A stretch of DNA of 64,000 bases. It comes from Myotis daubentonii. Taxonomy: Eukaryota; Chordata; Mammalia; Chiroptera; Vespertilionidae. The stretch is from contig NC_081853.1 of NCBI RefSeq assembly GCF_963259705.1, positions 620,001-684,000 on the forward strand. The letters are read 5' to 3'. Every line of letters begins with the position of its first letter. Within the stretch, counting starts at the first letter, position 1. The notes below the pieces were generated by a model that saw only the letters and a list, made by a program, of their open reading frames with translations, was not told where the DNA came from and did not search any database. The position numbers and the translations under genes were made by a program. Shown here piece by piece: positions 25,346 through 39,553 of this stretch.

Positions 25346-28300
25346 ATACGACAGTAAACGTAGTAAGAATCTATTTACGTGTACTTGCGGTGTTTCTTAC
25401 ACGTTCTTAATCATTTCTGGGAACTATCATTGTGTATTTTAACAGTTTTACCAAAATTAGACAGTTTGCTTAGAAGTATTTACCGGAATCGTCACCATTT
25501 TAACTGATTCACACAAAAAAACGCCAAAGCCAATCCTCCTTAATTGTAAACATCAACACTATTCTCGTCATTCCAAGGCTTTAGACACCAATTCTGAGCC
25601 CTGTAAGCATGAACTCTTAATATTTCAAAGTACAGTCCCGTGAAAACGCCACCGGAAGTACCTGGAGATGTAAATATTACCAGTATTTTCGGCATTTCAC
25701 AGCTTTCCAATGGAAACCTCCGTGATTGAATACTACAGTAAATGTAGTAAGAATCTATTTACGTGTACTTGAGGTGTTTCTTACACGTTCTTAATCATTT
25801 CTGGGAACTATCATTGTGTATTTTAACAGTTTTACCAAAATTAGACAGTTTGCTTAGAAGTATTTACCGGAATCGTCACCATTTTACCTGATTCACACAA
25901 GAAAACGCCAAAGAAAATCCTCCTTAATTGTAAACAGAAACACTATTCTCGTCATTCCAAGGCTTTAGACACCAATTCTGAGCTCTGTAAGCATAAACTC
26001 TTAATATTTCAAAGCACAGTGCCGTGAAAACGCCACCGGAAGTACCCGGAGACGTAAATATTACAGGTATTTGCGTCATTTCACAGCTTTCCCCTGGAAA
26101 CCTCCGTGATAGAATACGACAGTAAATGTAGTAAGAATGTATTTACTTGTCCTTGAGGTGTTTCTTACACGTTCTTAACCATTTCTGGGAACTATCATTG
26201 TGTATTTTAACAGTTTTACCAAAATTAGACAATTGGCTTAGAAGTATTTACCGGAATCGTCACCATTTTAACTGATTCACACAAGAAAACGCCAAAGCCA
26301 ATCCTCCTTAATTGTAAACAGAAACACTATTCTCGTCATTCCAAGGCTTTAGACACCAATTCTGAGCTCTGTAAGCATGAACTCTTAATATTTCAAAGCA
26401 CAGTCCCGTGAAAACGCCACAGGAAGTACCCGGAGACGTAAATATTACAGGTATTTGGGTCATTTCACAGCTTTCCCCTGGAAACCTCCGTGATAGAATA
26501 CGACAGTAAATGTAGTAAGAATGTATTTACTTGTACTTGAGGTGTTTCTTACACGTTCTTAACCATTTCTGGGAACTATCATTGTGTATTTTAACAGTTT
26601 TACCAAAATTAGACAGTTTGCTTAGAAGTATTTACCGGAATCGTCACCATTTTAACTGATTCACACAAGAAAACGCCAAAGCCAATCCTCCTTAATTGTA
26701 AACAGAAACACTATTCTCGTCATTCCAAGGCTTTAGACACCAATTCTGAGCTCTGTAAGCATGAACTCTTAATATTTCAAAGCACAGTCCCGTGAAAACG
26801 CCACAGGAAGTACCCGGAGACGTAAATATTACAGGTATTTGGGTCATTTCACAGCTTTCCCCTGGAAACCTCCGTGATAGAATACGACAGTAAATGTAGT
26901 AAGAATGTATTTACTTGTACTTGAGGTGTTTCTTACACGTTCTTAACCATTTCTGGGAACTATCATTGTGTATTTTAACAGTTTTACCAAAATTAGACAG
27001 TTTGCTTAGAAGTATTTACCGGAATCGTCACCATTTTAACTGATTCACACAAAAAAACGCCAAAGCCAATCCTCCTTAATTGTAAACATCAACACTATTC
27101 TCGTCATTCCAAGGCTTTAGACACCAATTCTGAGCCCTGTAAGCATGAACTCTTAATATTTCAAAGTACAGTCCCGTGAAAACGCCACCGGAAGTACCTG
27201 GAGATGTAAATATTACCAGTATTTTCGGCATTTCACAGCTTTCCAATGGAAACCTCCGTGATTGAATACTACAGTAAATGTAGTAAGAATCTATTTACGT
27301 GTACTTGAGGTGTTTCTTACACGTTCTTAATCATTTCTGGGAACTATCATTGTGTATTTTAACAGTTTTACCAAAATTAGACAGTTTGCTTAGAAGTATT
27401 TACCGGAATCGTCACCATTTTAACTGATTCACACAAAAAAACGCCAAAGCAAATCCTCCTTAATTGTAAACATCAACACTATTCTCGTCATTCCAAGGCT
27501 TTAGACACCAATTCTGAGCCCTGTAAGCATGAACTCTTAATATTTCAAAGTACAGTCCCGTGAAAACACCACCGGAAGTACCTGGAGATGTAAATATTAC
27601 CAGTATTTTCGGGATTTCACAGCTTTCCAATGGAAACCTCCGTGATTGAATACTACAGTAAATGTAGTAAGAATCTATTTACGTGTACTTGAGGTGTTTC
27701 TTACACGTTCTTAATCATTTCTGGGAACTATCATTGTGTATTTTAACAGTTTTACCAAAATTAGACAGTTTGCTTAGAAGTATTTACCGGAATCGTCACC
27801 ATTTTACCTGATTCACACAAGAAAACGCCAAAGAAAATCCTCCTTAATTGTAAACAGAAACACTATTCTCGTCATTCCAAGGCTTTAGACACCAATTCTG
27901 AGCTCTGTAAGCATAAACTCTTAATATTTCAAAGCACAGTGCCGTGAAAACGCCACCGGAAGTACCCGGAGACGTAAATATTACAGGTATTTGTGTCATT
28001 TCACAGCTTTCCCCTGGAAACCTCCGTGATAGAATACGACAGTAAATGTAGTAAGAATGTATTTACTTGTCCTTGAGGTGTTTCTTACACGTTCTTAACC
28101 ATTTCTGGGAACTATCATTGTGTATTTTAACAGTTTTACCAAAATTAGACAGTTTGCTTAGAAGAATTTACCGGAATCGTCACCATTTTAACTGATTCAC
28201 ACAAAAAAACGCCAAAGCCAATCCTCCTTAATTGTAAACATCAACACTATTCTCGTCATTCCAAGGCTTTAGACACCAATTCTGAGCTCTGTAAGCATGA

Positions 28301-29185
28301 ACTCTTAATATTTCAAAGCACAGTCCCGTGAAAACGCCACAGGAAGTACCCGGAGACGTAAATATTACCAGTATTTGCGTCATTTCACAGCTTTCCCCTG
28401 GAAACCTCCGTGATAGAATACGACAGTAAATGTAGTAAGAATGTATTTACTTGTACTTGAGGTGTTTCTTACACGTTCTTAATCATTTATGGGAACTATC
28501 ATTGTGTATTTTAACAGTTTTACCAAAATTAGACAGTTTGCTTAGAAGAATGTCCCGGAATCGTCACCATTTTAAATGATTCACACAAAAAAACGCCAAA
28601 GCCAATCCTCCTTAATTGTAAAGAGAAACACTATTCTCGTCATTCCAAGGCTTTAGACACCAATTCTGAGCTCTGTAAGCATGAACGCTTAATATTTCAA
28701 AGCACAGTCCCGTGAAAACGCCACCGGAAGTACCCGGAGACATAAATATTACAGGTATTTGCGTCATTTCACAGCTTTCCCCTGTAAACCTCCGTGATAG
28801 AATACGACAGTAAATGTAGTAAGAATCTATTTACGTGTACTTGCGGTGTTTCTTACACGTTCTTAATCATTTCTGGGAACTATCATTGTGTATTTTAACA
28901 GTTTTACCAAAATTAGACAGTTTGCTTAGAAGTATTTACCGGAATCGTCACCATTTTAACTGATTCACACAAAAAAACGCCAAAGCCAATCCTCCTTAAT
29001 TGTAAACATCAACACTATTCTCGTCATTCCAAGGCTTTAGACACCAATTCTGAGCTCTGTAAGCATGAACGCTTAATATTTCAAAGCACAGTCCCGTGAA
29101 AACGCCACCGGAAGTTCCCGGAGACATAAATATTACAGGTATTTGCGTCATTTCACAGCTTTCCCCTGTAAACCTCCGTGATAGA
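25346..29185 (+). repeat. Long HOR family 1, copy E (10 monomers, 3840 bp)
   Basis: Matches copy D at an offset of 4992 bp over its first eight monomers ('acaattgg' at 26229 against 21237; 'gcaaatcc' near 27449 against 22457). It then lacks the three monomers that occupy about 23426-24577 in D. The monomer at 28418 continues directly with the markers of the D monomer at 24578 ('atttatggg', 'gtcccgg', 'agacataa'). Confidence 0.87.
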
Positions 29186-31105
29186 ATACGACAGTAAACG
29201 TAGTAAGAATCTATTTACGTGTACTTGCGGTGTTTCTTACACGTTCTTAATCATTTCTGGGAACTATCATTGTGTATTTTAACAGTTTTACCAAAATTAG
29301 ACAGTTTGCTTAGAAGTATTTACCGGAATCGTCACCATTTTAACTGATTCACACAAAAAAACGCCAAAGCCAATCCTCCTTAATTGTAAACATCAACACT
29401 ATTTTCGTCATTCCAAGGCTTTAGACACCAATTCTGAGCTCTGTAAGCATGAACTCTTAATATTTCAAAGCACAGTCCCGTGAAAACGCCACAGGAAGTA
29501 CCCGGAGACGTAAATATTACCAGTATTTGCGTCATTTCACAGCTTTCCCCTGGAAACCTCCGTGATAGAATACGACAGTAAATGTAGTAAGAATGTATTT
29601 ACTTGTACTTGAGGTGTTTCTTACACGTTCTTAATCATTTCTGGGAACTATCATTGTGTATTTTAACAGTTTTACCAAAATTAGACAGTTTGCTTAGAAG
29701 TATTTACCGGAATCGTCACCATTTTACCTGATTCACACAAGAAAACGCCAAAGAAAATCCTCCTTAATTGTAAACAGAAACACTATTCTCGTCATTCCAA
29801 GGCTTTAGACACCAATTCTGAGCTCTGTAAGCATAAACTCTTAATATTTCAAAGCACAGTGCCGTGAAAACGCCACCGGAAGTACCCGGAGACGTAAATA
29901 TTACAGGTATTTGTGTCATTTCACAGCTTTCCCCTGGAAACCTCCGTGATAGAATACGACAGTAAATGTAGTAAGAATGTATTTACTTGTCCTTGAGGTG
30001 TTTCTTACACGTTCTTAACCATTTCTGGGAACTATCATTGTGTATTTTAACAGTTTTACCAAAATTAGACAGTTTGCTTAGAAGAATTTACCGGAATCGT
30101 CACCATTTTAACTGATTCACACAAAAAAACGCCAAAGCCAATCCTCCTTAATTGTAAACATCAACACTATTCTCGTCATTCCAAGGCTTTAGACACCAAT
30201 TCTGAGCTCTGTAAGCATGAACTCTTAATATTTCAAAGCACAGTCCCGTGAAAACGCCACAGGAAGTACCCGGAGACGTAAATATTACCAGTATTTGCGT
30301 CATTTCACAGCTTTCCCCTGGAAACCTCCGTGATAGAATACGACAGTAAATGTAGTAAGAATGTATTTACTTGTACTTGAGGTGTTTCTTACACGTTCTT
30401 AATCATTTATGGGAACTATCATTGTGTATTTTAACAGTTTTACCAAAATTAGACAGTTTGCTTAGAAGAATGTCCCGGAATCGTCACCATTTTAAATGAT
30501 TCACACAAAAAAACGCCAAAGCCAATCCTCCTTAATTGTAAAGAGAAACACTATTCTCGTCATTCCAAGGCTTTAGACACCAATTCTGAGCTCTGTAAGC
30601 ATGAACGCTTAATATTTCAAAGCACAGTCCCGTGAAAACGCCACCGGAAGTACCCGGAGACATAAATATTACAGGTATTTGCGTCATTTCACAGCTTTCC
30701 CCTGTAAACCTCCGTGATAGAATACGACAGTAAATGTAGTAAGAATCTATTTACGTGTACTTGCGGTGTTTCTTACACGTTCTTAATCATTTCTGGGAAC
30801 TATCATTGTGTATTTTAACAGTTTTACCAAAATTAGACAGTTTGCTTAGAAGTATTTACCGGAATCGTCACCATTTTAACTGATTCACACAAAAAAACGC
30901 CAAAGCCAATCCTCCTTAATTGTAAACATCAACACTATTCTCGTCATTCCAAGGCTTTAGACACCAATTCTGAGCTCTGTAAGCATGAACGCTTAATATT
31001 TCAAAGCACAGTCCCGTGAAAACGCCACCGGAAGTTCCCGGAGACATAAATATTACAGGTATTTGCGTCATTTCACAGCTTTCCCCTGTAAACCTCCGTG
31101 ATAGA
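29186..31105 (+). repeat. Long HOR family 1, copy F (5 monomers, 1920 bp)
   Basis: Delimited by 'agtaaacg' at 29195 and 31115. The sequence from about 28418 repeats at an offset of 1920 bp for several monomers. A rare 'attttcgtc' variant at 29403 is shared only with copy D (20571), 23 monomers away, which shows patchwork exchange between copies. Confidence 0.85.
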
Positions 31106-32257
31106 ATACGACAGTAAACGTAGTAAGAATCTATTTACGTGTACTTGCGGTGTTTCTTACACGTTCTTAATCATTTCTGGGAACTATCATTGTGTATTTT
31201 AACAGTTTTACCAAAATTAGACAGTTTGCTTAGAAGTATTTACCGGAATCGTCACCATTTTAACTGATTCACACAAAAAAACGCCAAAGCCAATCCTCCT
31301 TAATTGTAAACATCAACACTATTCTCGTCATTCCAAGGCTTTAGACACCAATTCTGAGCTCTGTAAGCATGAACTCTTAATATTTCAAAGCACAGTCCCG
31401 TGAAAACGCCACAGGAAGTACCCGGAGACGTAAATATTACCAGTATTTGCGTCATTTCACAGCTTTCCCCTGGAAACCTCCGTGATAGAATACGACAGTA
31501 AATGTAGTAAGAATGTATTTACTTGTACTTGAGGTGTTTCTTACACGTTCTTAATCATTTATGGGAACTATCATTGTGTATTTTAACAGTTTTACCAAAA
31601 TTAGACAGTTTGCTTAGAAGAATGTCCCGGAATCGTCACCATTTTAAATGATTCACACAAAAAAACGCCAAAGCCAATCCTCCTTAATTGTAAAGAGAAA
31701 CACTATTCTCGTCATTCCAAGGCTTTAGACACCAATTCTGAGCTCTGTAAGCATGAACGCTTAATATTTCAAAGCACAGTCCCGTGAAAACGCCACCGGA
31801 AGTACCCGGAGACATAAATATTACAGGTATTTGCGTCATTTCACAGCTTTCCCCTGTAAACCTCCGTGATAGAATACGACAGTAAATGTAGTAAGAATCT
31901 ATTTACGTGTACTTGCGGTGTTTCTTACACGTTCTTAATCATTTCTGGGAACTATCATTGTGTATTTTAACAGTTTTACCAAAATTAGACAGTTTGCTTA
32001 GAAGTATTTACCGGAATCGTCACCATTTTAACTGATTCACACAAAAAAACGCCAAAGCCAATCCTCCTTAATTGTAAACATCAACACTATTCTCGTCATT
32101 CCAAGGCTTTAGACACCAATTCTGAGCTCTGTAAGCATGAACGCTTAATATTTCAAAGCACAGTCCCGTGAAAACGCCCCCGGAAGTTCCCGGAGACATA
32201 AATATTACAGGTATTTGCGTCATTTCACAGCTTTCCCCTGTAAACCTCCGTGATAGA
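31106..32257 (+). repeat. Long HOR family 1, copy G (3 monomers, 1152 bp)
   Basis: The last and shortest unit between 'agtaaacg' markers (31115 and 32267). It holds the marker monomer, one 'atttatggg/gtcccgg/gagaaac' monomer and one 'ctatttacgtg' monomer, so it is the minimal core retained in every preceding copy. The marker does not occur again to the right of 32267. Confidence 0.87.
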
Positions 32258-35200
32258 ATACGACAGTAAACGTAGTAAGAATCTATTTACGTGTACTTGC
32301 GGTGTTTCTTACACGTTCTTAATCATTTCTGGGAACTATCATTGTGTATTTTAACAGTTTTACCAAAATTAGACAGTTTGCTTAGAAGTATTTACCGGAA
32401 TCGTCACCATTTTAACTGATTCACACAAAAAAACGCCAAAGCCAATCCTCCTTAATTGTAAACATCAACACTATTCTCGTCATTCCAAGGCTTTAGACAC
32501 CAATTCTGAGCCCTGTAAGCATGAACTCTTAATATTTCAAAGTACAGTCCCGTGAAAACGCCACCTGAAGTACCTGGAGATGTAAATATTACCAGTATTT
32601 TCGGCATTTCACAGCTTTCCAATGGAAACCTCCGTGATTGAATACTACAGTAAATGTAGTAAGAATCTATTTACGTGTACTTGAGGTGTTTCTTACACGT
32701 TCTTAATCATTTCTGGGAACTATCATTGTGTATTTTAACAGTTTTACCAAAATTAGACAGTTTGCTTAGAAGTATTTACCGGAATCGTCACCATTTTACC
32801 TGATTCACACAAGAAAACGCCAAAGAAAATCCTCCTTAATTGTAAACAGAAACACTATTCTCGTCATTCCAAGGCTTTAGACACCAATTCTGAGCTCTGT
32901 AAGCATAAACTCTTAATATTTCAAAGCACAGTGCCGTGAAAACGCCACCGGAAGTACCCGGAGACGTAAATCTTACAGGTATTTGCGTCATTTCACAGCT
33001 TTCCCCTGGAAACCTCCGTGATAGAATACGACAGTAAATGTAGTAAGAATGTATTTACTTGTCCTTGAGGTGTTTCTTACACGTTCTTAACCATTTCTGG
33101 GAACTATCATTGTGTATTTTAACAGTTTTACCAAAATTAGACAATTGGCTTAGAAGTATTTACCGGAATCGTCACCATTTTAACTGATTCACACAAGAAA
33201 ACGCCAAAGCCAATCCTCCTTAATTGTAAACAGAAACACTATTCTCGTCATTCCAAGGCTTTAGACACCAATTCTGAGCTCTGTAAGCATGAACTCTTAA
33301 TATTTCAAAGCACAGTCCCGTGAAAACGCCACAGGAAGTACCCGGAGACGTAAATATTACAGGTATTTGGGTCATTTCACAGCTTTCCCCTGGAAACCTC
33401 CGTGATAGAATACGACAGTAAATGTAGTAAGAATGTATTTACTTGTACTTGAGGTGTTTCTTACACGTTCTTAACCATTTCTGGGAACTATCATTGTGTA
33501 TTTTAACAGTTTTACCAAAATTAGACAGTTTGCTTAGAAGTATTTACCGGAATCGTCACCATTTTAACTGATTCACACAAGAAAACGCCAAAGCCAATCC
33601 TCCTTAATTGTAAACAGAAACACTATTCTCGTCATTCCAAGGCTTTAGACACCAATTCTGAGCTCTGTAAGCATGAACTCTTAATATTTCAAAGCACAGT
33701 CCCGTGAAAACGCCACAGGAAGTACCCGGAGACGTAAATATTACAGGTATTTGGGTCATTTCACAGCTTTCCCCTGGAAACCTCCGTGATAGAATACGAC
33801 AGTAAATGTAGTAAGAATGTATTTACTTGTACTTGAGGTGTTTCTTACACGTTCTTAACCATTTCTGGGAACTATCATTGTGTATTTTAACAGTTTTACC
33901 AAAATTAGACAGTTTGCTTAGAAGTATTTACCGGAATCGTCACCATTTTAACTGATTCACACAAAAAAACGCCAAAGCCAATCCTCCTTAATTGTAAACA
34001 TCAACACTATTCTCGTCATTCCAAGGCTTTAGACACCAATTCTGAGCCCTGTAAGCATGAACTCTTAATATTTCAAAGTACAGTCCCGTGAAAACGCCAC
34101 CGGAAGTACCTGGAGATGTAAATATTACCAGTATTTTCGGCATTTCACAGCTTTCCAATGGAAACCTCCGTGATTGAATACTACAGTAAATGTAGTAAGA
34201 ATCTATTTACGTGTACTTGAGGTGTTTCTTACACGTTCTTAATCATTTCTGGGAACTATCATTGTGTATTTTAACAGTTTTACCAAAATTAGACAGTTTG
34301 CTTAGAAGTATTTACCGGAATCGTCACCATTTTACCTGATTCACACAAGAAAACGCCAAAGAAAATCCTCCTTAATTGTAAACAGAAACACTATTCTCGT
34401 CATTCCAAGGCTTTAGACACCAATTCTGAGCTCTGTAAGCATAAACTCTTAATATTTCAAAGCACAGTGCCGTGAAAACGCCACCGGAAGTACCCGGAGA
34501 CGTAAATATTACAGGTATTTGCGTCATTTCACAGCTTTCCCCTGGAAACCTCCGTGATAGAATACGACAGTAAATGTAGTAAGAATGTATTTACTTGTCC
34601 TTGAGGTGTTTCTTACACGTTCTTAACCATTTCTGGGAACTATCATTGTGTATTTTAACAGTTTTACCAAAATTAGACAGTTTGCTTAGAAGAATTTACC
34701 GGAATCGTCACCATTTTAACTGATTCACACAAAAAAACGCCAAAGCCAATCCTCCTTAATTGTAAACATCAACACTATTCTCGTCATTCCAAGGCTTTAG
34801 ACACCAATTCTGAGCTCTGTAAGCATGAACTCTTAATATTTCAAAGCACAGTCCCGTGAAAACGCCACAGGAAGTACCCGGAGACGTAAATATTACAGGT
34901 ATTTGCGTCATTTCACAGCTTTCCCCTGGAAACCTCCGTGATAGAATACGACAGTAAATGTAGTAAGAATGTATTTACTTGTACTTGAGGTGTTTCTTAC
35001 ACGTTCTTAATCATTTATGGGAACTATCATTGTGTATTTTAACAGTTTTACCAAAATTAGACAGTTTGCTTAGAAGAATGTCCCGGAATCCTCACCATTT
35101 TAAATGATTCACACAAAAAAACGCCAAATCCAATCCTCCTTAATTGTAAAGAGAAACACTATTCTCGTCATTCCAAGGCTTTAGACACCAATTCTGAGCT

Positions 35201-36481
35201 CTGTAAGCATGAACGCTTAATATTTCAAAGCACAGTCCCGTGAAAACGCCACCGGAAGTACCCGGAGACATAAATATTACAGGTATTTGCGTCATTTCAC
35301 AGCTTTCCCCTGTAAACCTCCGTGATAGAATACGACAGTAAATGTAGTAAGAATCTATTTACATGTACTTGCGGTGTTTCTTACACATTCTTAATCATTT
35401 CTGGGAACTATCATTGTGTATTTTAACAGTTTTACCAAAATTAGACAGTTTGCTTAGAAGTATTTACCGGAATCGTCACCATTTTAACTGATTCACACAA
35501 GAAAACGCCAAAGCCAATCCTCCTTAATTGTAAACAGAAACACTATTCTCGTCATTCCAAGGCTTTAGACACCAATTCTGAGCTTTGTAAGCATGAACTC
35601 TTAATATTTCAAAGCACAGTCCCGTGAAAACGCCACAGGAAGTACCCGGATATGTAAATATTACAGGTATTTGCGTCATTTCACAGCTTTCCCCTGGAAA
35701 CCTCCGTGATAGAATACGACAGTAAATGTAGTAAGAATGTATTTACTTGTACTTGAGGTGTTTCTTACACGTTCTTAATCATTTATGGGAACTATCATTG
35801 TGTATTTTAACAGTTTTACCAAAATTAGACAGTTTGCTTAGAAGAATGTCCCGGAATCGTCACCATTTTAAATGATTCACACAAAAAAACGCCAAAGCCA
35901 ATCCTCCTTAATTGTAAAGAGAAACACTATTCTCGTCATTCCAAGGCTTTAGACACCAATTCTGAGCTCTGTAAGCATGAACTCTTAATATTTCAAAGCA
36001 CAGTCCCGTGAAAACGCCACAGGAAGTACCCGGAGACGTAAATATTACAGGTATTTGGGTCATTTCACAGCTTTCCCCTGGAAACCTCCGTGATAGAATA
36101 CGACAGTAAATGTAGTAAGAATGTATTTACTTGTACTTGAGGTGTTTCTTACACGTTCTTAACCATTTCTGGGAACTATCATTGTGTATTTTAACAGTTT
36201 TACCAAAATTAGACAGTTTGCTTAGAAGTATTTACCGGAATCGTCACCATTTTAACTGATTCACACAAAAAAACGCCAAAGCCAATCCTCCTTAATTGTA
36301 AACATCAACACTATTCTCGTCATTCCAAGGCTTTAGACACCAATTCTGAGCTCTGTAAGCATGAACTCTTAATATTTCAAAGCACAGTCCCGTGAAAACG
36401 CCACAGGAAGTACCCGGAGACGTAAATATTACAGGTATTTGCGTCATTTCACAGCTTTCCCCTGGAAACCTCCGTGATAGA
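32258..36481 (+). repeat. Mosaic segment of 11 monomers after HOR family 1
   Basis: Eleven 384-bp monomers with no clear internal HOR. The left part (about 32258-34561) resembles copy D/E: 'acaattgg' at 33141, two 'gtatttgggtc' monomers, then a 'cctggagatg' tail. Farther right, monomers of the 'gtcccgg/gagaaac' type alternate with 'ttacatg' and 'catcaac' types. Private changes include 'aaatcttac' (32970), 'ggaatcctcacc' (35085), 'cacattc' (35385) and 'gagctttg' (35581). No non-satellite sequence is present. Confidence 0.85.
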
Positions 36482-38785
36482 ATACGACAGTAAATGTAGT
36501 AAGAATGTATTTACTTGTACTTGAGGTGTTTCTTACACGTTCTTAATCATTTATGGGAACTATCATTGTGTATTTTAACAGTTTTACCAAAATTAGACAG
36601 TTTGCTTAGAAGAATGTCCCGGAATCGTCACCATTTTAAATGATTCACACAAAAAAACGCCAAAGCCAATCCTCCTTAATTGTAAAGAGAAACACTATTC
36701 TCGTCATTCCAAGGCTTTAGACACCAATTCTGAGCTCTGTAAGCATGAACGCTTAATATTTCAAAGCACAGTCCCGTGAAAACGCCACAGGAAGTACCCG
36801 GAGACGTAAATATTACAGGTATTTGCGTCATTTCACAGCTTTCCCCTGTAAACCTCCGTGATAGAATACGACAGTAAATGTAGTAAGAATCTATTTACTT
36901 GTACTTGAGGTGTTTCTTACCCGTTCTTAATCATTTCTGGGAACTATCATTGTGTATTTTAACAGTTTTACCAAAATTAGACAGTTTGCTTAGAAGAATT
37001 TACCGGAATCATCACCATTTTAACTGATTCACACAAAAAAACGCCAAAGCCAATCGTCCTTAATTGTAAACCTCAACACTATTCTCGTCATTCCAAATCT
37101 TTAGACACCAATTCTGAGTCCTGTAAGCATGAAGTCTTAATATTTCAAAGCACAGTCCCGTGAAAACGCCACCGGAAGTACCCGGAGACGTAAATATTAC
37201 CAGTATTTGCGTCATTTCACAGCTTTCCCCTGGAAACCTCCGTGATAGAATACGACAGTAAATGTAGTAAGAATCTATTTACATGTACTTGCGGTGTTTC
37301 TTACACGTTCTTAATCATTTCTGGGAACTATCATTGTGTATTTTAACAGTTTTACCAAAATTAGACAGTTTGCTTAGAAGTATTTACCGGAATCGTCACC
37401 ATTTTAACTGATTCACACAAGAAAACGCCAAAGCCAATCCTCCTTAATTGTAAACAGAAACACTATTCTCGTCATTCCAAGGCTTTAGACACCAATTATG
37501 AGCTCTGTAAGCATGAACTCTTAATATTTCAAAGCACAGTCCCGTGAAAACGCCACAGGAAGTACCCGGAGATGTAAATATTACAGGTATTTGCGTCATT
37601 TCACAGCTTTCCCCTGGAAACCTCCGTGATAGAATACGACAGTAAATGTAGTAAGAATGTATTTACTTGTACTTGAGGTGTTTCTTACACGTTCTTAATC
37701 ATTTATGGGAACTATCATTGTGTATTTTAACAGTTTTACCAAAATTAGACAGTTTGCTTAGAAGAATGTCCCGGAATCGTCACCATTTTAAATGATTCAC
37801 ACAAAAAAACGCCAAAGCCAATCCTCCTTAATTGTAAAGAGAAACACTATTCTCGTCATTCCAAGGCTTTAGACACCAATTCTGAGCTCTGTAAGCATGA
37901 ACGCTTAATATTTCAAAGCACAGTCCCGTGAAAACGCCACAGGAAGTACACGGAGACGTAAATATTACAGGTATTTGCGTCATTTCACAGCTTTCCCCTG
38001 TAAACCTCCGTGATAGAATACGACAGTAAATGTAGTAAGAATCTATTTACTTGTACTTGAGGTGTTTCTTACCCGTTCTTAATCATTTCTGGGAACTATC
38101 ATTGTGTATTTTAACAGTTTTACCAAAATTAGACAGTTTGCTTAGAAGAATTTACCGGAATCATCACCATTTTAACTGATTCACACAAAAAAACGCCAAA
38201 GCCAATCGTCCTTAATTGTAAACCTCAACACTATTCTCGTCATTCCAAATCTTTAGACACCAATTCTGAGTCCTGTAAGCATGAAGTCTTAATATTTCAA
38301 AGCACAGTCCCGTGAAAACGCCACCGGAAGTACCCGGAGACGTAAATATTACCAGTATTTGCGTCATTTCACAGCTTTCCCCTGGAAACCTCCGTGATAG
38401 AATACGACAGTAAATGTAGTAAGAATAAATTTACTTTTACTTGAGGTGTTTCTTACACGTTCTTAATCATTTCTGGGAACTATCATTGTGTATTTTAACA
38501 GTTTTACCAAAATTAGACAATTGGCTTAGAAGTATTTACCGGAATCGTCACCATTTTAACTGATTCACACAAGAAAACGCCAAAGCCAATCCTCCTTAAT
38601 TGTAAACAGAAACACTATTCTCGTCATTCCAAGGCTTTAGACACCAATTCTGAGCTCTGTAAGCATGAACTCTTAATATTTCAAAGCACAGTCCCGTGAA
38701 AACGCCACAGGAAGTACCCGGAGACGTAAATATTACAGGTATTTGGGTCATTTCACAGCTTTCCCCTGGAAACCTCCGTGATAGA
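36482..38785 (+). repeat. Trimer pair (36482-37633 and 37634-38785)
   Basis: Rare variants recur 1152 bp apart: 'ccaaatcttt' (37093 and 38245), 'gagtcctg' (about 37116 and 38268) and 'aatcatcacc'. The third monomers differ. The one at 37250 is a 'ctatttacatg' type, whereas the one at 38402 is an 'aaatttactttt/acaattgg' type known from HOR copies A-C, so the second trimer was joined to a different continuation. Confidence 0.83.
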
Positions 38786-39553
38786 ATACGACAGTAAATG
38801 TAGTAAGAATGTATTTACTTGTACTTGAGGTGTTTCTTACACGTTCTTAACCATTTCTGGGAACTATCATTGTGTATTTTAACAGTTTTACCAAAATTAG
38901 ACAGTTTGCTTAGAAGTATTTACCGGAATCGTCACCATTTTAACTGATTCACACAAAAAAACGCCAAAGCCAATCCTCCTTAATTGTAAACATCAACACT
39001 ATTCTCGTCATTCCAAGGCTTTAGACACCAATTCTGAGCCCTGTAAGCATGAACTCTTAATATTTCAAAGTACAGTCCCGTGAAAACGCCACCGGAAGTA
39101 CCTGGAGATGTAAATATTACCAGTATTTTCGGCATTTCACAGCTTTCCAATGGAAACCTCCGTGATTGAATACTACAGTAAATGTAGTAAGAATCTATTT
39201 ACGTGTACTTGAGGTGTTTCTTACACGTTCTTAATCATTTCTGGGAACTATCATTGTGTATTTTAACAGTTTTACCAAAATTAGACAGTTTGCTTAGAAG
39301 TATTTACCGGAATCGTCACCATTTTACCTGATTCACACAAGAAAACGCCAATGAAAATCCTCCTTAATTGTAAACAGAAACACTATTCTCGTCATTCCAA
39401 GGCTTTAGACACCAATTCTGAGCTCTGTAAGCATAAACTCTTAATATTTCAAAGCACAGTGCCGTGAAAACGCCACCGGAAGTACCCGGAGACGTAAATA
39501 TTACAGGTATTTGTGTCATTTCACAGCTTTCCCCTGGAAACCTCCGTGATAGA
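38786..39553 (+). repeat. Two linking monomers
   Basis: A monomer with 'catcaac', 'gagccctg' and the 'cctggagatg...ccaatgg' tail is followed by an 'atactac' monomer with 'tacctgattc' and 'gcataaac'. This is the same two-monomer combination found repeatedly in HOR family 1. The second has a private 'gccaatgaaaatcc' near 39347. Confidence 0.8.
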
